In this document: positions 63,562 to 64,000 of the stretch, in pieces | Layout of the letters: each line of letters begins with the position of its first letter | How positions within the stretch are numbered: the first letter of the stretch is position 1 | Notes under the pieces: model-generated | The model's database searches: none | The model's input: only the letters and a program-made list of their open reading frames with translations | Told to the model about the DNA's origin: nothing | Position numbers and translations under genes: made by a program | Source: Ostreococcus mediterraneus | Taxonomy: Eukaryota; Chlorophyta; Mamiellophyceae; Mamiellales; Bathycoccaceae | Direction of reading: 5' to 3' | Length of the DNA: 64,000 nt | NCBI GenBank assembly: GCA_012295225.1 | Contig: WMKK01000009.1 | Span: 207,909 to 271,908, forward strand

Positions 63562-64000
63562 TGGCGAATGCTGACGCTGACCGCGGGTACGCGTTTGGAC
63601 CGATAGTAATCCCGCGCACGCAAGTGTTTTACGAAACCCCGAGCACGTTTGCGCTGGTGAATTTAAAACCTGTCGTTCGCGGGCACGTGCTGGTGTGTCC
63701 GCGGCGCGTCGTGGCGAAATTTACCGACTTGACGTCGGATGAGATATCAGACTTGTGGCGCTCGGTGGCGCGCGTGCAACGTCAAATAGAACGCGTGCAT
63801 GACACGACATCGAGCACGTTGGCGATACAAGACGGTCCGTTAGCGGGGCAAAGTGTGCCGCACGTGCACGTACACGTGTTACCGCGTCGAGAGGGTGATT
63901 TTGAGCGCAACGACGACGTGTACGACGCGTTGGAGGGACGGGCGTCCAAGGCGTTGGATAACGACGCTCGCGAACCGCGGACGGCGGAGGAGATGCGCAT
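63562..64000 (+). CDS. FHIT: FHIT-type HIT-domain hydrolase (3' partial)
   Basis: The frame from ATG 63562 runs off the right edge after 146 codons. It matches bis(5'-adenosyl)-triphosphatase of the FHIT branch: FGPIVIPRTQVFYETPSTFA, VNLKPVVRGHVLVCPRR, and the histidine triad SVPHVHVHVLPRREGDFERN with QDGPLAGQ before it. FHIT cleaves Ap3A and Ap4A into AMP and nucleotide. All catalytic histidines are present. The C-terminal end lies outside the window. Confidence 0.92.

Noticed and set aside
1-64000. CRISPR array, rRNA operon, prophage or bacterial insertion sequence
   Set aside because: No regularly spaced identical repeats, rRNA cores or bacterial transposases were seen; the window is ordinary compact nuclear DNA apart from the small TIR element.

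Overview
The window looks like nuclear DNA of a picoeukaryotic prasinophyte green alga, most likely Ostreococcus or a close member of the Mamiellales. This is inferred from the sequence. It is GC-rich, gene spacing is often under 200 bp, and most genes have no intron. The few introns are short (about 50-250 bp) and lie near gene 5' ends. Proteins are plant-like, with organelle targeting extensions (plastid S10, SnRK2, ABC1K, CRSH, fibrillin). About 43 protein-coding genes are supported. No rRNA, tRNA or CRISPR array was seen, and one small terminal-inverted-repeat DNA element was found.

Layout. 0-13.5 kb: the end of an unknown gene, an F1-ATPase alpha-like protein with a degenerate P-loop, RNA exonuclease REX4, proteasome ATPase RPT6 (3 exons), bifunctional UMP synthase (3 exons), plastid ribosomal protein S10 (3 exons), an SnRK2 kinase, a SAP-KH-KH-WW RNA-binding protein, a spermidine-synthase-like protein and a thiol/halide methyltransferase. 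13.5-24.9 kb: a FAS1 cell-surface protein, the 1.3 kb TIR element with its own spliced gene, a Pro-rich protein, a secretory-pathway protein with seven 11-residue repeats, an unknown protein, an ABC1 kinase, a rhodanese-like plastid protein and a mitochondrial carrier. 24.9-38.9 kb: a very large calcium-dependent RelA/SpoT homologue fused to a HAT/TPR array, a disordered protein, asparagine synthetase, mitochondrial enoyl-reductase MECR, ZNHIT2, a multi-pass membrane protein, organellar ribosomal protein L13 and a transaldolase-like enzyme. 39-49 kb: two unknown nuclear-looking proteins, a thioredoxin-like/fibrillin fusion, HEAT and WD40 proteins and a small acidic protein. 49-64 kb: CCT5 (4 exons), a GNAT with a hydrophobic tail, ataxin-10, NSF (2 exons), a 39-residue ATP-synthase-e-like protein, an Mpv17 protein, an ArsS-type radical SAM enzyme, a coiled-coil protein, two plastid-looking proteins and the start of a FHIT-type hydrolase.

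The genes are mostly independent housekeeping units, not operons. Many are divergent pairs with very short shared promoters (41 bp between MECR and ZNHIT2). The most unusual items are the RSH/EF-hand/HAT fusion (24955-28482), the thioredoxin-fold/fibrillin fusion lacking redox cysteines (42388-43911), the TIR element with an in-frame TGA (14840-16174), the degenerate ATPase alpha paralogue (309-2264) and the 11-mer repeat protein (17262-18959). Exon structures were worked out by hand from GT/AG sites, reading phase and remembered family sequences, and no database search was possible.
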